Origin: Paraburkholderia silvatlantica
GTDB lineage: Bacteria > Pseudomonadota > Gammaproteobacteria > Burkholderiales > Burkholderiaceae
DNA length: 64,000 nt
Assembly: GCF_003096715.1 (NCBI RefSeq)
Contig: NZ_QEOL01000004.1
Span: forward strand, 310,001 to 374,000
Direction: 5' to 3'
In this document: piece after piece, positions 26,324-35,566 of the stretch
Layout: every line of letters begins with the position of its first letter
Position numbering within the stretch: position 1 is the stretch's first letter
Notes under the pieces: generated by a model
Told to the model about the DNA's origin: nothing
Database searches by the model: none
Seen by the model: only the letters and a program-made list of their open reading frames with translations
Made by a program: the position numbers and the translations under genes

Positions 26324-26941
26324 ATGAAGCGCATTCGTCTCACCCGCGAACAAAGCCGCGACCAGACGCGCGAGCGCCTGCTCGACGCGGCGCAGGCCAT
26401 GTTCATGAAAAAAGGGTTCGTGGGCGCGAGCGTCGAGGACATCGCGCATGCGGCGGGGTACACGCGCGGCGCGTTCTACTCGAACTTCGCGGGCAAGTCG
26501 GACCTGCTCGTGGAATTGCTGCGGCGCGATCACGAAGCCATGCAGACCGACTTGCGCGCGATCTTCGAGACCGAGGTCTCGCGCGAACAGATGGAGGCGC
26601 GCGTGCTCTCCTACTACAGCCGCATGCCACAGGACAACAAGGTCTTCCTGCTGTGGGTGGAAGCGAGGCTGCTGGCTGCGCGCGACGCACGCTTTCGCAC
26701 GCGCTACAACGCCTTCATGAAGGAAAAGCGCGAGCGTCTTGCCGTGTACATCGAGGAATTTGCGGCGCGCCTGGGCATGCCGCCGCCGCTCGATCCCGAA
26801 TTGCTCGCGCTCGGGCTGATGGGGTTGTGCGACGGGGTGCAGTTTCTCGCCATGGCCGACCCGCAGCATGTCACGCCGCCAGTCGTCGAAACCGTGCTGG
26901 GGACCTTTTTCGCGCGAGTGGTGTTCGGCCGCGACGCGTGA
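26324..26941 (+). CDS. TetR/AcrR family transcriptional regulator of the efflux operon
   Basis: This 205-residue protein has a typical TetR N-terminal HTH (TRERLLDAAQAMFMKKGFVGASVEDIAHAAG, then YTRGAFYSNFAGKSDLL) at about residues 14-60. A helical ligand domain follows with PELLALGLMGLCDGVQFLA near the end. It is divergent from the RND genes with a dyad between, so repression of the pump and of itself is expected. The ligand is unknown. Confidence 0.9.
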   Translation: MKRIRLTREQSRDQTRERLLDAAQAMFMKKGFVGASVEDIAHAAGYTRGAFYSNFAGKSDLLVELLRRDHEAMQTDLRAIFETEVSREQMEARVLSYYSRMPQDNKVFLLWVEARLLAARDARFRTRYNAFMKEKRERLAVYIEEFAARLGMPPPLDPELLALGLMGLCDGVQFLAMADPQHVTPPVVETVLGTFFARVVFGRDA

Positions 26942-26975
26942 GTTCCGCGCGCGCGCAGCCCGCGACCCGCGTGCT

Positions 26976-27206
26976 TCAGGAGCCGAGGCCAGGGCCGTAG
27001 TTGCTGCCGATCAGCCGCGTAACGGACGCGACGTCCTGATAATCCTGCTCGGGCATGCCGTCGAGGATGGCGAGCACCTCGTTGCTGGCGCCGGCATCGC
27101 GCGCGGCGTCCACGAGTTCGTCCTTGTTGGCGGGCCAGCGCACTTCGCGCAGTACGTCGGCGAATTGCAGGTCGATGGGTTCGTCGGGAATGCGGGAGGC
27201 TGACAT
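26976..27206 (-). CDS. DUF2795 domain protein
   Basis: This 76-residue protein has the segment VLREVRWPANKDELVDAAR, then GASNEVLAILDGMPEQDYQDVASVTRLIG, matching DUF2795, a helical domain common in Burkholderia and actinobacteria and of unknown role. The ATG at 27206 follows AAAGGA. A long upstream extension in the same frame is not supported. Confidence 0.85.
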   Translation of the reverse strand: MSASRIPDEPIDLQFADVLREVRWPANKDELVDAARDAGASNEVLAILDGMPEQDYQDVASVTRLIGSNYGPGLGS

Positions 27207-27512
27207 GCGTGGCGTCCTTTGCGCGGGCGGCCGGCGTTGGCGGTCCGCGTCGTCGTCTCGTTTGTTGTGCGGATTGTTGTTCGGATTTTGCGGCGTCGCG
27301 CGTCGCTTTGTTTGGCTCGGCCTAACGGCGCGCCGTGCTTCTTGCACTGCGACCCGGCAAGGTACGTTCGCAAGCCTGTTATTGGCGTGAACAGGCCTTA
27401 GCATACACAATCCGCCTCGCACGCCTTCGCGGCGTGCGCACGCGCTGCTCATTTGCCGCTCATGCGCCACTTTTCTTTGCCGCTTGTTCGCAAACGGAAG
27501 TCTCGCTCAGGC
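27207..27512. other. Intergenic region between DUF2795 and a small exported protein gene
   Basis: These 306 bp hold the promoter for the DUF2795 gene on the minus strand. A TAGCATACACAA stretch near 27398 is relatively AT-rich. I see no conserved frame and no clear hairpin with a T-tract. Confidence 0.3.
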
Positions 27513-27785
27513 TCAGGTCTGCTCGTGCAGGTCCGGGCTTAGCGTCTTGTCCAGCCGATGCGACCTGGGCAGCGTGAGGTACTCCCAGTGTTGCGGACCG
27601 TTCGCGGCCGCGGGCACATTGGGGGCGGGGGGCGCCACGGGGGCGTCGTAGGCGTGGGACTGTCCACTTGCGAGCGGGATATGCGCGCTGGCCTGGGCGA
27701 GTGGTGATTCCTGCGCGGTGCGTACCGGAGCGGCGAAGCATGACGCCGACAACAGCACGGTGGTCATCAGTGTCGAGGTTTTCAT
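27513..27785 (-). CDS. Small exported protein of unknown function
   Basis: This 90-residue protein has a signal peptide (MKTSTLMTTVLLSASCFAAPV, cleavage likely near residue 22). The mature part is Pro/Ala-rich, then NGPQHWEYLTLPRSHRLDKTLSPDL. The ATG at 27785 has a very strong AAAGGAGGT. I recognise no family. The strong translation signal and signal peptide support a real gene. It stands alone. Confidence 0.7.
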   Translation of the reverse strand: MKTSTLMTTVLLSASCFAAPVRTAQESPLAQASAHIPLASGQSHAYDAPVAPPAPNVPAAANGPQHWEYLTLPRSHRLDKTLSPDLHEQT

Positions 27786-28032
27786 CGCTCGACCTCCTTT
27801 CTCATGCGGCCCACAGGTCGCAGCAAGCGCCGTACCGCATCCGCCAGCGTGGGTGGCGGCGCAGGCAGCCGCGCCAGCCGGGGCGGCCCGGCGCGCCGCT
27901 ACGCGAAGGCGCAACGAGCCGCCTGGACGGCTCATGTGCGCGAGGCGCATACGGAATTACCATAATGGCAGGAAATCCGCCGACGCGTCTCGAACGCGCG
28001 TGCTTTTTTTCCGGCGCCGCCGTTATGCGGCA

Positions 28033-29391
28033 TTACAGCGAGGGCCTGCGCAGCGCCTCGAAGCGCGTCCAGGGCCACGAGGGGCGGTCGCGCATATAGC
28101 CGTTGAGCCAGTTCCATTGCGGATGGCGCTGCATGAACGCCTGAGCGTCGAACGGGCGACCGCACGGATGGCCCCAGCGTGCCCAGAACGACAGATCGCG
28201 CGCCATTTCGCTGTCGACCACCTTGCCGTCGTTCGCACCCCATGGGTTGAACGGCCCGTGGTCCGCGCCGCCGAAGCGCGCGTCGTCGAGTTCGAGATGG
28301 CCGCAGATCGTGCGCGAGCACGGGTTGTCGCTGCGCTCGAGGTAGACGTCGTGATGGTCCGCGATCATCGCCTTGGCGAGTTCGGCGTCGATCGCGCCGC
28401 GGTGCTCCTGCGCGAGCTGCATGAAGCGCAGGCGGCGCGCGCCGTTGCGGCGCACGTCAGTGTAGTCGTCGGCTTCGCCGGTGCATTCCTGGTTGCGGAT
28501 CTTGAGGTCCGTGGCCGTGTTGAAACCGCTGTAGAAGCCATCTTTCGTGCTCTCGAAGCCCGCGTGCTGCAGGCCCAGTTCATAGCGCGCGATCTCGCCC
28601 GTCCGGGTGTCGCCGAGAAGCCAGCTGTTCACATAGCCTGCGTTGTTCGCCTGCGCGAACATCTCGCACCACTGCGCGATGTTCGATGCATACTGCGTCG
28701 CCCGACGCGAGCGATAGAACTCGGGGGCCCCGTTCGCGCGGTAGCCGACGAAGTTCGAGATGGTCGTCTCCGTCACCATCAGGCCCGCGCCGTTGATCCA
28801 GAAGTCGGTGAGGCTCGAGATGCAGCCGGGCAGGCCCTGCATGAGAATGCGGTGCCCCGACTCGGGCACGATATCGAACACGACGTTGAAGGCGTCGCCG
28901 GCCGCATAGCGGTCCCACGAATTGTGCGCCATGACGATGCGGCCGTCGCGCGTCGCGCTGCCCGTGGCGATAAAGGCGCTGCAGTGGTGGCCGCGCCGCC
29001 CGCGCCACGGGCGCACCGCGCTCGGCCCCTGGGTCCCCTGCTGCGCGGCAACATGAACCGGCCACCAGCTCTGCAGCAGGTCCATGTAGCCGTTCCAGGC
29101 GAGCACTTCGGCGAACTTGAGACCGGCGCCGTCGGCGATGCCCTGGATCTCGTCCGCGAATTCGGTGTCGAGGCGCGGCGCGAATTGCACGATCGCCGCC
29201 TGGATGAAGGTGTCGAAGTCCTCGCCCGTGTCCCATTTCGCGAGGTAGCGCGCGGTGCGGATCGCGTTGCGGATTTCGTTGGCGAGCAATTTGCCGTGCT
29301 GCTCGCCGCGATCGTAAGGCTCGCCCTGCAAGTGCACGAATATCCAGCCCGCGTGGTCGCGGCGTACGGCTTCGAGGGAGGGTTCGCTCAT
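28033..29391 (-). CDS. C45-family/phospholipase B-like Ntn hydrolase
   Basis: This 452-residue protein has the N-terminal YDRGEQHGKLLANEI motif and then the HHCSAF site, where Cys137 would be the autoprocessed nucleophile of the Ntn fold. Further motifs are GRIVMAHNSWDRYAAGDAFNVVFDI, GCISSLTDFWINGAGLMVTETT and YNTATDL-like GFNTATDLKIRNQE. It resembles C45 peptidases and phospholipase B-like proteins, so amide or acyl-ester hydrolysis is likely. No signal peptide is visible. The ATG at 29391 follows GGAGCGAAG, and an upstream in-frame ATG five codons earlier is possible. Confidence 0.82.
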   Translation of the reverse strand: MSEPSLEAVRRDHAGWIFVHLQGEPYDRGEQHGKLLANEIRNAIRTARYLAKWDTGEDFDTFIQAAIVQFAPRLDTEFADEIQGIADGAGLKFAEVLAWNGYMDLLQSWWPVHVAAQQGTQGPSAVRPWRGRRGHHCSAFIATGSATRDGRIVMAHNSWDRYAAGDAFNVVFDIVPESGHRILMQGLPGCISSLTDFWINGAGLMVTETTISNFVGYRANGAPEFYRSRRATQYASNIAQWCEMFAQANNAGYVNSWLLGDTRTGEIARYELGLQHAGFESTKDGFYSGFNTATDLKIRNQECTGEADDYTDVRRNGARRLRFMQLAQEHRGAIDAELAKAMIADHHDVYLERSDNPCSRTICGHLELDDARFGGADHGPFNPWGANDGKVVDSEMARDLSFWARWGHPCGRPFDAQAFMQRHPQWNWLNGYMRDRPSWPWTRFEALRRPSL

Positions 29392-29522
29392 CTTCGCTCC
29401 GGTCATCCCCGCGTCGATTCTTGCTGCCTCTATGCGCGCGTCGGCGCGCAGGCGCACAGCGCGTTTCCCTCCAGTCTAGAAAATCCGCTGCGCTTTGCCA
29501 CGCGCCTCGCGCGCGGCCTGGC

Positions 29523-31268
29523 CTACCGCTGCGCGTTCATGCGCTGATAGGCGTCCAGCAGCGAAGTCTTGTACACCACGCCCGCGAGCGTCGGCTCGCG
29601 CGTACTTTCGACGACGGGCAGGCGCTCGCCCTGGAATGACATGAAGTGCTGCAGGCCGACGGCGAGCGGCATGTCGGGAGTCAGCACGTCGAACGTCGGC
29701 TTCAGGTAGTCGCGGGCGTGCTTGTTCGCGGTATCGCGCTTTTGCAGCAGGTCCGAAGTGATGTCGGCCAGCGCGACCGCGCCGAGAAAGCGCCCGGTCT
29801 CGTCGGTCACATAGAGGTACTTGACGGGATATTCGAGGAACACGCGCGTCATCTCCTGCACCGTGGCGCTCTCCAGCACCACAGTCTGCGCGGGGCGCAC
29901 CAGCTCGCGCATCTGCGTCATGCGCAGGCGCAGGCGCTCTGCCTCCTCGCGGTTGCGATGCAGCGTGATCTCATACATCGACGCCTTGCCGATCGCGCGC
30001 GCGACGAAATAGGCAACCACGCACGAGAGCATGAGCGGCAGCACCACCTGGTAGCTCAGCGTCATCTCGAAGATCATCAGGATCGCCATGAGCGGCGCCT
30101 GGGTCGCGCCCGCGAGGAACGCGCCCATGCCCACCATCGCGTAGGCGTACGACGCGGAGGTGCTGTCGGGCCAGAGCGCGTGCATGCCCTGGCCGAACAG
30201 GCAGCCGAGCACGGCGCCCATGAAGAGCGTCGGCGTAAACACGCCGCCCACGGCGCCCGAGCCGACCGTCGCGGCGGTCGCGATGAGCTTGAAGACGAGC
30301 ACCGTGGCGAGCGCCGTCCAGGTCCACGGCGAATGGAGAATGGAGTTCACGACGCTATAGCCGTTGCCCCACACCTCGGGTGTCCACACCGAGAGGATGC
30401 CGACCACGAGGCCGCCGAGTGCGAGCCGCACGGGCAGCGGCGCGTTCAGGCGGCCAAAGCCCTTTTTCGCGGTGGCCATCATCATGAGGAACTGCGGGGC
30501 GAGTGCGCCGCACAGCAGGCCGAGCGCCACGAAGAGGAGGACCTCGACGCCCGTCACCGGCGGGAACACGGGCATCTCATAAGGCGGCTTGTAGCCCGCG
30601 AACTCGCGCATGGTGATGTTGGCGACGACCGAAGAGACGACGATCGGCCCGAAGCTTTCCATGACGATGGAGCCGAGCACGATTTCGGTTACGAAGAAGG
30701 CGCCCGCGATGGGTGCGTTGTATGCCGACGTGATACCGGCCGCCGCACCGCACGCGACGAGCAGGCGCAGCCGCGGCGGATCGAAGTGGACCCAGCGGCC
30801 GATCAGCGAGGCGGCGAGGGCGGCGAGCTGCACCATCGGGCCTTCGCGGCCGATCGAGCCGCCGCTCGCGATCGTGAAGAGCGACGAGAGGCTGCGCCAG
30901 ATGCTCGTGCCCACCGGCATGACGCCGTCGCCGATCGCCACCGCCTCGATGTAGTCGGCGTGCATCGCCTTGCCGTTACTGCCGGGCGCCTTGCGCTGCG
31001 CGAGCAGCAGCAGGCATCCCGCGATGAAGCCGCCTGCGGCCGGCATCCAGATGCGCCGGTGCCACGGCAGGTGGCGCGCCATCTCGACGAGGCTGCCTTC
31101 GCTACCCGTGAAAAGCATCTGCACATGCGCGATGCCCTCGCGAAAGATCACGGTCGCAAACGCGCCCGCCACGCCGACGATGACCGACCAGATCAGCATC
31201 GTATGGGCGTCGGACAGGCGAAAGAGATCGCGGGCGCGGGTGCGCAGTTTCAGCAGGAATGACAGCAC
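29523..31268 (-). CDS. CLC family chloride channel or Cl-/H+ antiporter with CBS domains
   Basis: This 581-residue membrane protein has the CLC selectivity motifs GSIGREGP (gating Glu142) and GSGAVGGVFTP, and the conserved tyrosine in SMYEITL. Two CBS domains fill the C-terminal 130 residues. In PIAGAFFVTEIV the position that is the internal proton glutamate in E. coli ClcA is Ile196, next to the conserved Glu195. The start is GTG at 31268 with no strong Shine-Dalgarno sequence, and a downstream ATG would remove part of the first helix. It stands alone. Confidence 0.9.
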   Translation of the reverse strand: MLSFLLKLRTRARDLFRLSDAHTMLIWSVIVGVAGAFATVIFREGIAHVQMLFTGSEGSLVEMARHLPWHRRIWMPAAGGFIAGCLLLLAQRKAPGSNGKAMHADYIEAVAIGDGVMPVGTSIWRSLSSLFTIASGGSIGREGPMVQLAALAASLIGRWVHFDPPRLRLLVACGAAAGITSAYNAPIAGAFFVTEIVLGSIVMESFGPIVVSSVVANITMREFAGYKPPYEMPVFPPVTGVEVLLFVALGLLCGALAPQFLMMMATAKKGFGRLNAPLPVRLALGGLVVGILSVWTPEVWGNGYSVVNSILHSPWTWTALATVLVFKLIATAATVGSGAVGGVFTPTLFMGAVLGCLFGQGMHALWPDSTSASYAYAMVGMGAFLAGATQAPLMAILMIFEMTLSYQVVLPLMLSCVVAYFVARAIGKASMYEITLHRNREEAERLRLRMTQMRELVRPAQTVVLESATVQEMTRVFLEYPVKYLYVTDETGRFLGAVALADITSDLLQKRDTANKHARDYLKPTFDVLTPDMPLAVGLQHFMSFQGERLPVVESTREPTLAGVVYKTSLLDAYQRMNAQR

Positions 31269-31416
31269 GGCGGGCGGGCCAGGTTACAGGTGAAAGAAAG
31301 CCGCGCGTGCGCAGGGCGCGACGTGCGGCGGCAAGCATAACGGGTGCGCGGCGGCAATGGCGCGCCGCGTGCACGAAACCGGGCGGCGGCAGACGCCTCC
31401 CACGGTCCGCGCGCAT

Positions 31417-32151
31417 TCAGCGCATGGCCCGGTCGAGTTCGGGGTAGTGCCGGAAGATGCCCGTTTCGTTGAACGGCAGCCGCCGCTCCGAGTCGAGATA
31501 GGCGGCAATATTCGGGCGCTTCGCCACGGCGTCGCGCAGCGCGATGACATGCGGGTAGTGATCCGCGAAATGCTTCGTCGCTTTGGGAAACGCGTAGCGC
31601 AGGCCCTCGACGATCTGAAACATCGACAGATCGACATAGGTGAGCGCGTTGCCCACCATGTGGCGCGGGCCGTCGGGATTCTGCGCGAGCACGCGCTCGA
31701 AATAGCTCATGAATTTCGGAATGCGATGCGCGATGAAATCCGCCGAGCGCGCTTTCGCTGCGTCCTTCTGGTCCTCGTAGTAGAGCCCGCTCGCGATCGG
31801 ATGATGCGTGTCGTGCGCCTCGGTCACGAGGTCCGCGATCGTCAGCTGCAAGCCGTTCGCGACGATGCGCAGGCGCTCGTCGCGCGGCGCGAGCTTGAGC
31901 TTCGGGCCGAGATAGAACAGGATATTGGCGGTTTGCGGCACGATCAGGTCGCCGTCCTTGAGGAAGGGCGGGGCGTACGGCGGATACGGCTCGTCGCCCT
32001 CCAGTTCGCCCATCATCGCGCCGATGCCGAGGCCGTCCTTCTTCTCGCCGCGCGCGACGTCCACGTAAGGCGCCTGCGCTTCTTCCAGCGCGAGCCGCAC
32101 GAATTCGCCCCGGCCCTGCAGACCGTCCCAGTAATAGAGCTCGTATGCCAT
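31417..32151 (-). CDS. Glutathione S-transferase family protein
   Basis: This 244-residue protein has an N-terminal thioredoxin-like part (ELYYWDGLQGRGEFVRLALEEA, PFLKDGDLIVPQTANILFYLG) with the cis-Pro and the glutathione-binding QTANI. An all-helical C-terminal domain follows, with ALTYVDLSMFQIVEGLRYAF. The ATG at 32151 follows AAGGGGAC. An in-frame extension to 32289 is not supported. The substrate is unknown. Confidence 0.9.
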   Translation of the reverse strand: MAYELYYWDGLQGRGEFVRLALEEAQAPYVDVARGEKKDGLGIGAMMGELEGDEPYPPYAPPFLKDGDLIVPQTANILFYLGPKLKLAPRDERLRIVANGLQLTIADLVTEAHDTHHPIASGLYYEDQKDAAKARSADFIAHRIPKFMSYFERVLAQNPDGPRHMVGNALTYVDLSMFQIVEGLRYAFPKATKHFADHYPHVIALRDAVAKRPNIAAYLDSERRLPFNETGIFRHYPELDRAMR

Positions 32152-32310
32152 CGGTCGTCCCCTTGCGTTCATGGCCGTGCTCGCCACGGCCTGCGCGGCC
32201 GCTGCCCACGCAACGGGCAGCAGCGCACAGTATCGCTCGCAACGCTCGCGCCTGGTTCGCGCGTGGCGTGCGCCCGCGAGATGGCGCAAGGGCGCCGCGC
32301 GCAGAAACGC

Positions 32311-32335
32311 AAAAGGCCCCGCCGCAGGCGGAGCC
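32311..32335 (-). terminator. Terminator of the yeiH gene
   Basis: A 9-bp stem with one mismatch (32315-32323 with 32327-32335) has a TTTT tract on the minus-strand exit side. It follows the yeiH stop by about 60 bp. Confidence 0.75.
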
Positions 32336-32397
32336 GGTGGCCGGGAGTACCGGCGCGCAGGGGATCGGGTCGGAGCGCGCGGCTCTCGGGCGCCGGG

Positions 32398-33471
32398 TCA
32401 TCCGAACAGGCGCTGCACGCCCCAGGTGATCGCGAGACCGCCGCCGACCAGCCAGAGGTAGATGATGAAACCGGCGGTCAGCGCCCGCGGGCCGGCCTGT
32501 CGAATCTGCGAGACGCGCGTTTCGATGCCGAGCGCCGTCATCGCCATGGTGAGCGCGAAGGTGTCGAGCGTGTTGACCGCGTGGGTGGCCGTTTCGGGCA
32601 GCACGTGGAGCGAATTCACGATCACGAGGGCGAGGAAGCCAAGCGCGAACCAGGGCACCGCGAGCTTGCGTGCGCCGCCGTGGCTGGCATGGCCGCCGGC
32701 CGTCGCCTTGCTGCGCGCCGCGCGGTTGAGCCACACGCCGAGCACGAGCAGCACGGGCACGAGCAGCATCACGCGCGTCATCTTGACGATGGTGGCGATG
32801 TGCGTGGCCTCCGGGCTCACATTGCTCGCCGCGCCCACCACCTGCGCGACCTCATGAATCGTGCCGCCGAAAAAGAGCCCGGCGCCGAGCGTATCGAGAT
32901 GCAGCCAGCCTGCGCGGAACAGCACCGGATAGAGGAACATCGAAAGCGTGCCGAACAGCACGACGCTGCCCACGGCCATGGCGCTCTTGTGCGGCTTCGA
33001 TTGCAGCGTGGATTCGAAGGCGAGCACGGCCGCCGCGCCGCAGATCGCACTGCCGGCCGCCGTGAGAATGGCCGTATCGCGGTCGAGCTTGAGGAGCTTC
33101 ATGCCGACCCAGGTGCCGATCACGAGCGTGCTCACGACGATCACGACCGATTCGACGAGCCCCGGCACGCCGACCTGGGCGATTTCCTGCAGGCTCACGC
33201 GCAGCCCGAAGAACGCCACGGCGATGCGCAGCAGCTTGCGCGCAGAGAAGTTCACGCCGGCGGCCCAGCTTTCGGGCATGCCGTCGCGCAATGCATTGCC
33301 ATAGATGGCGCCCGCGACGATGCCGACGATCAGCGGGCTCATACCGAGCCCGGCGATGGCGGGCAGCGAAGCGACGCTGGTGACGGCTGCCGCGAAGAGC
33401 GCGACGAACAATACGCCGTTGAGCTGCCCGCGGGTGGACGGCAACGAATGCGCAAGACTGGGTGTGGACAT
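32398..33471 (-). CDS. yeiH: YeiH/UPF0324 family putative anion exporter
   Basis: This 357-residue protein has about ten membrane spans. Family segments are GMSPLIVGIVAGAIYGN, ARKLLRIAVAFFGLRVSL, AAGSAICGAAAVLAFE, FGGTIHEVAQVVGA and ALTMAMTALGIETRV. These match YeiH, proposed as a sulfate or sulfite exporter. The ATG at 33471 follows GAGAGG, and the longer frame to 33666 runs into the regulatory gap. It is divergent from a LysR gene, as yeiH is from yeiE in E. coli. Confidence 0.9.
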   Translation of the reverse strand: MSTPSLAHSLPSTRGQLNGVLFVALFAAAVTSVASLPAIAGLGMSPLIVGIVAGAIYGNALRDGMPESWAAGVNFSARKLLRIAVAFFGLRVSLQEIAQVGVPGLVESVVIVVSTLVIGTWVGMKLLKLDRDTAILTAAGSAICGAAAVLAFESTLQSKPHKSAMAVGSVVLFGTLSMFLYPVLFRAGWLHLDTLGAGLFFGGTIHEVAQVVGAASNVSPEATHIATIVKMTRVMLLVPVLLVLGVWLNRAARSKATAGGHASHGGARKLAVPWFALGFLALVIVNSLHVLPETATHAVNTLDTFALTMAMTALGIETRVSQIRQAGPRALTAGFIIYLWLVGGGLAITWGVQRLFG

Positions 33472-33553
33472 GACGGCCTCTCTACCGGGCGAGCCGGTCG
33501 AAAAATGGGGTAGCGAACAGGTCGCTATCGAATGGCCTAATCCTAATTTAGAT

Positions 33554-33580
33554 ATATCGATATGAAAAATCGTGATTTTT
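33554..33580. promoter_or_regulatory. AT-rich dyads in the yeiH/LysR divergent gap
   Basis: AAAAATC-GT-GATTTTT (33565-33580) and ATATCGATAT (33554-33563) are adjacent perfect dyads in an AT-rich patch within a GC-rich region. They lie between the divergent genes and are likely LysR binding sites and promoter DNA. Confidence 0.6.
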
Positions 33581-33616
33581 GAAGTAATATATAGGACAAC
33601 ACGATGGTTTTCCCTG

Positions 33617-34537
33617 ATGACCCCGGAACAACTGATAACTTTCGCCGCAGTCGCCGAGCACCTCAATATCAGTCGAGCTGCCCTGGCCTTGCATTTGTCG
33701 CAACCGGCCGTTTCGGGCCAGTTGCGGCTGCTGCAGGACGAGATCGGCGAGCCGCTGTATCAGCGCGACGGCCGGGGTGTGCGGCTCACGCCCACGGGCG
33801 AACAGCTCGCAGGCTACGCCGCGCGCCTGCGCGACACCTGGCGCGACGCGCTCGCCTACCGTGATGCGTTGCGCGGCCTCGAGCGCGGTACGCTGCGTAT
33901 CGGCGCGACCACTACGCCCGCGAGCTACCGGTTGCCGTATCTGGTGGCGCGATTCCACGGCCGCTATCCGCAGGTCAAGCTCGAAACGTCGAGCGGGAAT
34001 ACGACGGATATCGTGAGCATGCTCGGCGCGGTCGATATCGCGCTGATCGAGGGGCCGGTAGGTGAGCAGTTGCCGCCGGATACCGCCGTGCATCCCTGGC
34101 ACGAGGACGAAATCGTCGCGATCGTGCCGCGCTCGCACGCGCTTGCGTCGCAGCTCGACGCGCAAGGGGAGATGCGTGCACCGATGCCGGCCATCACGGT
34201 GGAAGCGCTCGCACAGTGGCCCCTCGTCCTGCGCGAGGATGGCTCGGGCGTGCGCCAGGTGGTCGAGCGCGCGTTCGCGCGCGCAGGCGTGCCCATGCGC
34301 GTGGCGCTGGAGATCGCAGGCGTGGAGGGCGTGAAGGAGGCGGTGCGGGCGGGCATGGGCATCGGCTTCGTTTCGGCCATGTCGATGCATCACGAGAATG
34401 GCGCATTGCGGCAGATCAGTCTTGGCCCAGCACCGCTCGCGCGGCGCTTCTCGATCCTGGTGCCGCATGCGGGCGCGGCGTCGCGCGTCGCGCAGCGCTT
34501 CCTGGAGCTGTGCCTGGCCGACGTTCCAGGCGTCTGA
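33617..34537 (+). CDS. LysR family regulator, YeiE-like, divergent from yeiH
   Basis: This 306-residue protein has a LysR HTH over residues 3-62 (FAAVAEHLNISRAALALHLSQPAVSGQLRLL) and a two-subdomain effector part with MGIGFVSAMSM near residue 250. The ATG at 33617 is chosen as the usual LysR start. An upstream in-frame start would run through the dyads. YeiE in enteric bacteria has been linked to sulfite response. Here the same arrangement with yeiH supports the link by context only. Confidence 0.88.
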   Translation: MTPEQLITFAAVAEHLNISRAALALHLSQPAVSGQLRLLQDEIGEPLYQRDGRGVRLTPTGEQLAGYAARLRDTWRDALAYRDALRGLERGTLRIGATTTPASYRLPYLVARFHGRYPQVKLETSSGNTTDIVSMLGAVDIALIEGPVGEQLPPDTAVHPWHEDEIVAIVPRSHALASQLDAQGEMRAPMPAITVEALAQWPLVLREDGSGVRQVVERAFARAGVPMRVALEIAGVEGVKEAVRAGMGIGFVSAMSMHHENGALRQISLGPAPLARRFSILVPHAGAASRVAQRFLELCLADVPGV

Positions 34538-34607
34538 TCCACGCGACCCAGGGCAATCCAGAATGGCGGCCTGAGCGGCTAGCGCGCACTATCCGCTCTG
34601 ATCACCG

Positions 34608-34627
34608 GCGCACAGGCGCTTTTTTTC
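34608..34627 (+). terminator. Weak terminator-like T-tract after the LysR gene
   Basis: A short GCGC-ACAG-GCGC stem is followed by seven T residues, about 75 bp after the LysR stop. The stem is weak, so termination is uncertain. Confidence 0.3.
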
Positions 34628-34636
34628 GAGCTGGCT

Positions 34637-34652
34637 TTGGAACCGGTTCCAA
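34637..34652. promoter_or_regulatory. PtxS-type operator of the kgu operon
   Basis: TTGGAACCGGTTCCAA is a perfect 16-bp palindrome with the central CG typical of LacI-family operators. Its core differs from the PtxS operator TGAAACCGGTTTCA of Pseudomonas by only one base per half. It lies 41 bp before kguE, and the operon ends with a PtxS-like gene, so autoregulated repression relieved by 2-ketogluconate is likely. Confidence 0.75.
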
Positions 34653-34693
34653 GGAATGCAAGGTGCGTGACGGCAGGCAACAGGAAGACGGCA

Positions 34694-35491
34694 ATGGCAG
34701 AAGTAGCAATCGTGGCGAGCGCGTTCGGCGCGCAGTCAATCTGGCGCGACGGTCACGCGGCATGGAGCCGGCCGGCGCGACGCGCGGGCGCGCAGGCGTT
34801 CGAGGTGCGGCGCGAGCTGATGCATGATGCCGACGCGCGGCCCGAAGCGCTGCGCGCGCTCGGAACGGCGCTCGCAGACGAGGGTTTGTGGCGCATCTGG
34901 TCCACGCCGGACGCGCTGTACGGCGAGGACGGCGCGCTCGACGAGGCGGCGCTTGGCGCCGCGCTCGCCGCGGGACGTGCGCTCGGTGCGCGGTTCGTGA
35001 AGCTGCAACTCGGCGGTTTCGCAGGCGACGCCAGCGCGGCGCGCCTCGCGAGCCTGCTCGAAGAACTGGGCGCACGCACGGGCGACACGGTTCACGCGAG
35101 CAACCGCCCGCGCGTCGTCGTCGAGAACGGCCAGCTCGAGCAGGGCGGGAAGCTCGACCAGTTCATCGGCCTCTTCAACGCGCTGCGCGATGGCGGCGCA
35201 CGAGGCGTAATCGGCATGACGTTCGACATCGGCAACTGGCAATGGCCGGGCGAGCCGCCGCTGCTCGCCGCCGCCGCGCTCGCGCCTTACGTCGAATACA
35301 TCCATTGCAAGGCCGTCGTGGGCGAGGGCGCGCGCCGCTTCGCCGCCGCGCCGGACGACGACGACACGCTGTGCCGCGCCGCGCTCGCGCTGCTGCCGAC
35401 GCACGTGCCGCGCGGCATTGAGTTTCCGTTCGATCCGGCGCGCGTGGACGACGAAGCTGCGCATTACGTGGAGTGGCTCGCTGCCGCGTGA
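34694..35491 (+). CDS. kguE: Sugar phosphate isomerase/epimerase family protein KguE
   Basis: This 265-residue protein has an AP endonuclease 2-like TIM barrel, with segments FVKLQLGGFAGD, RVVVENGQLEQGG and GMTFDIGNWQWPGE, and YVEYIHCKAVVGEG carrying metal ligands. It is the first gene of a five-gene cluster in the Pseudomonas order kguE-kguK-kguT-kguD, with ptxS at the end. KguE has no proven reaction. The ATG at 34694 follows GGAAG, and a TTG at 34637 would start within the operator. Confidence 0.85.
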   Translation: MAEVAIVASAFGAQSIWRDGHAAWSRPARRAGAQAFEVRRELMHDADARPEALRALGTALADEGLWRIWSTPDALYGEDGALDEAALGAALAAGRALGARFVKLQLGGFAGDASAARLASLLEELGARTGDTVHASNRPRVVVENGQLEQGGKLDQFIGLFNALRDGGARGVIGMTFDIGNWQWPGEPPLLAAAALAPYVEYIHCKAVVGEGARRFAAAPDDDDTLCRAALALLPTHVPRGIEFPFDPARVDDEAAHYVEWLAAA

Positions 35492-35566
35492 CTGCCGCCT
35501 GGGTGCCGCGTGAAGCCGCGAAGCCGGGCCCCGGACTCCCCATACGATTCATCAGGAACGCATCTC

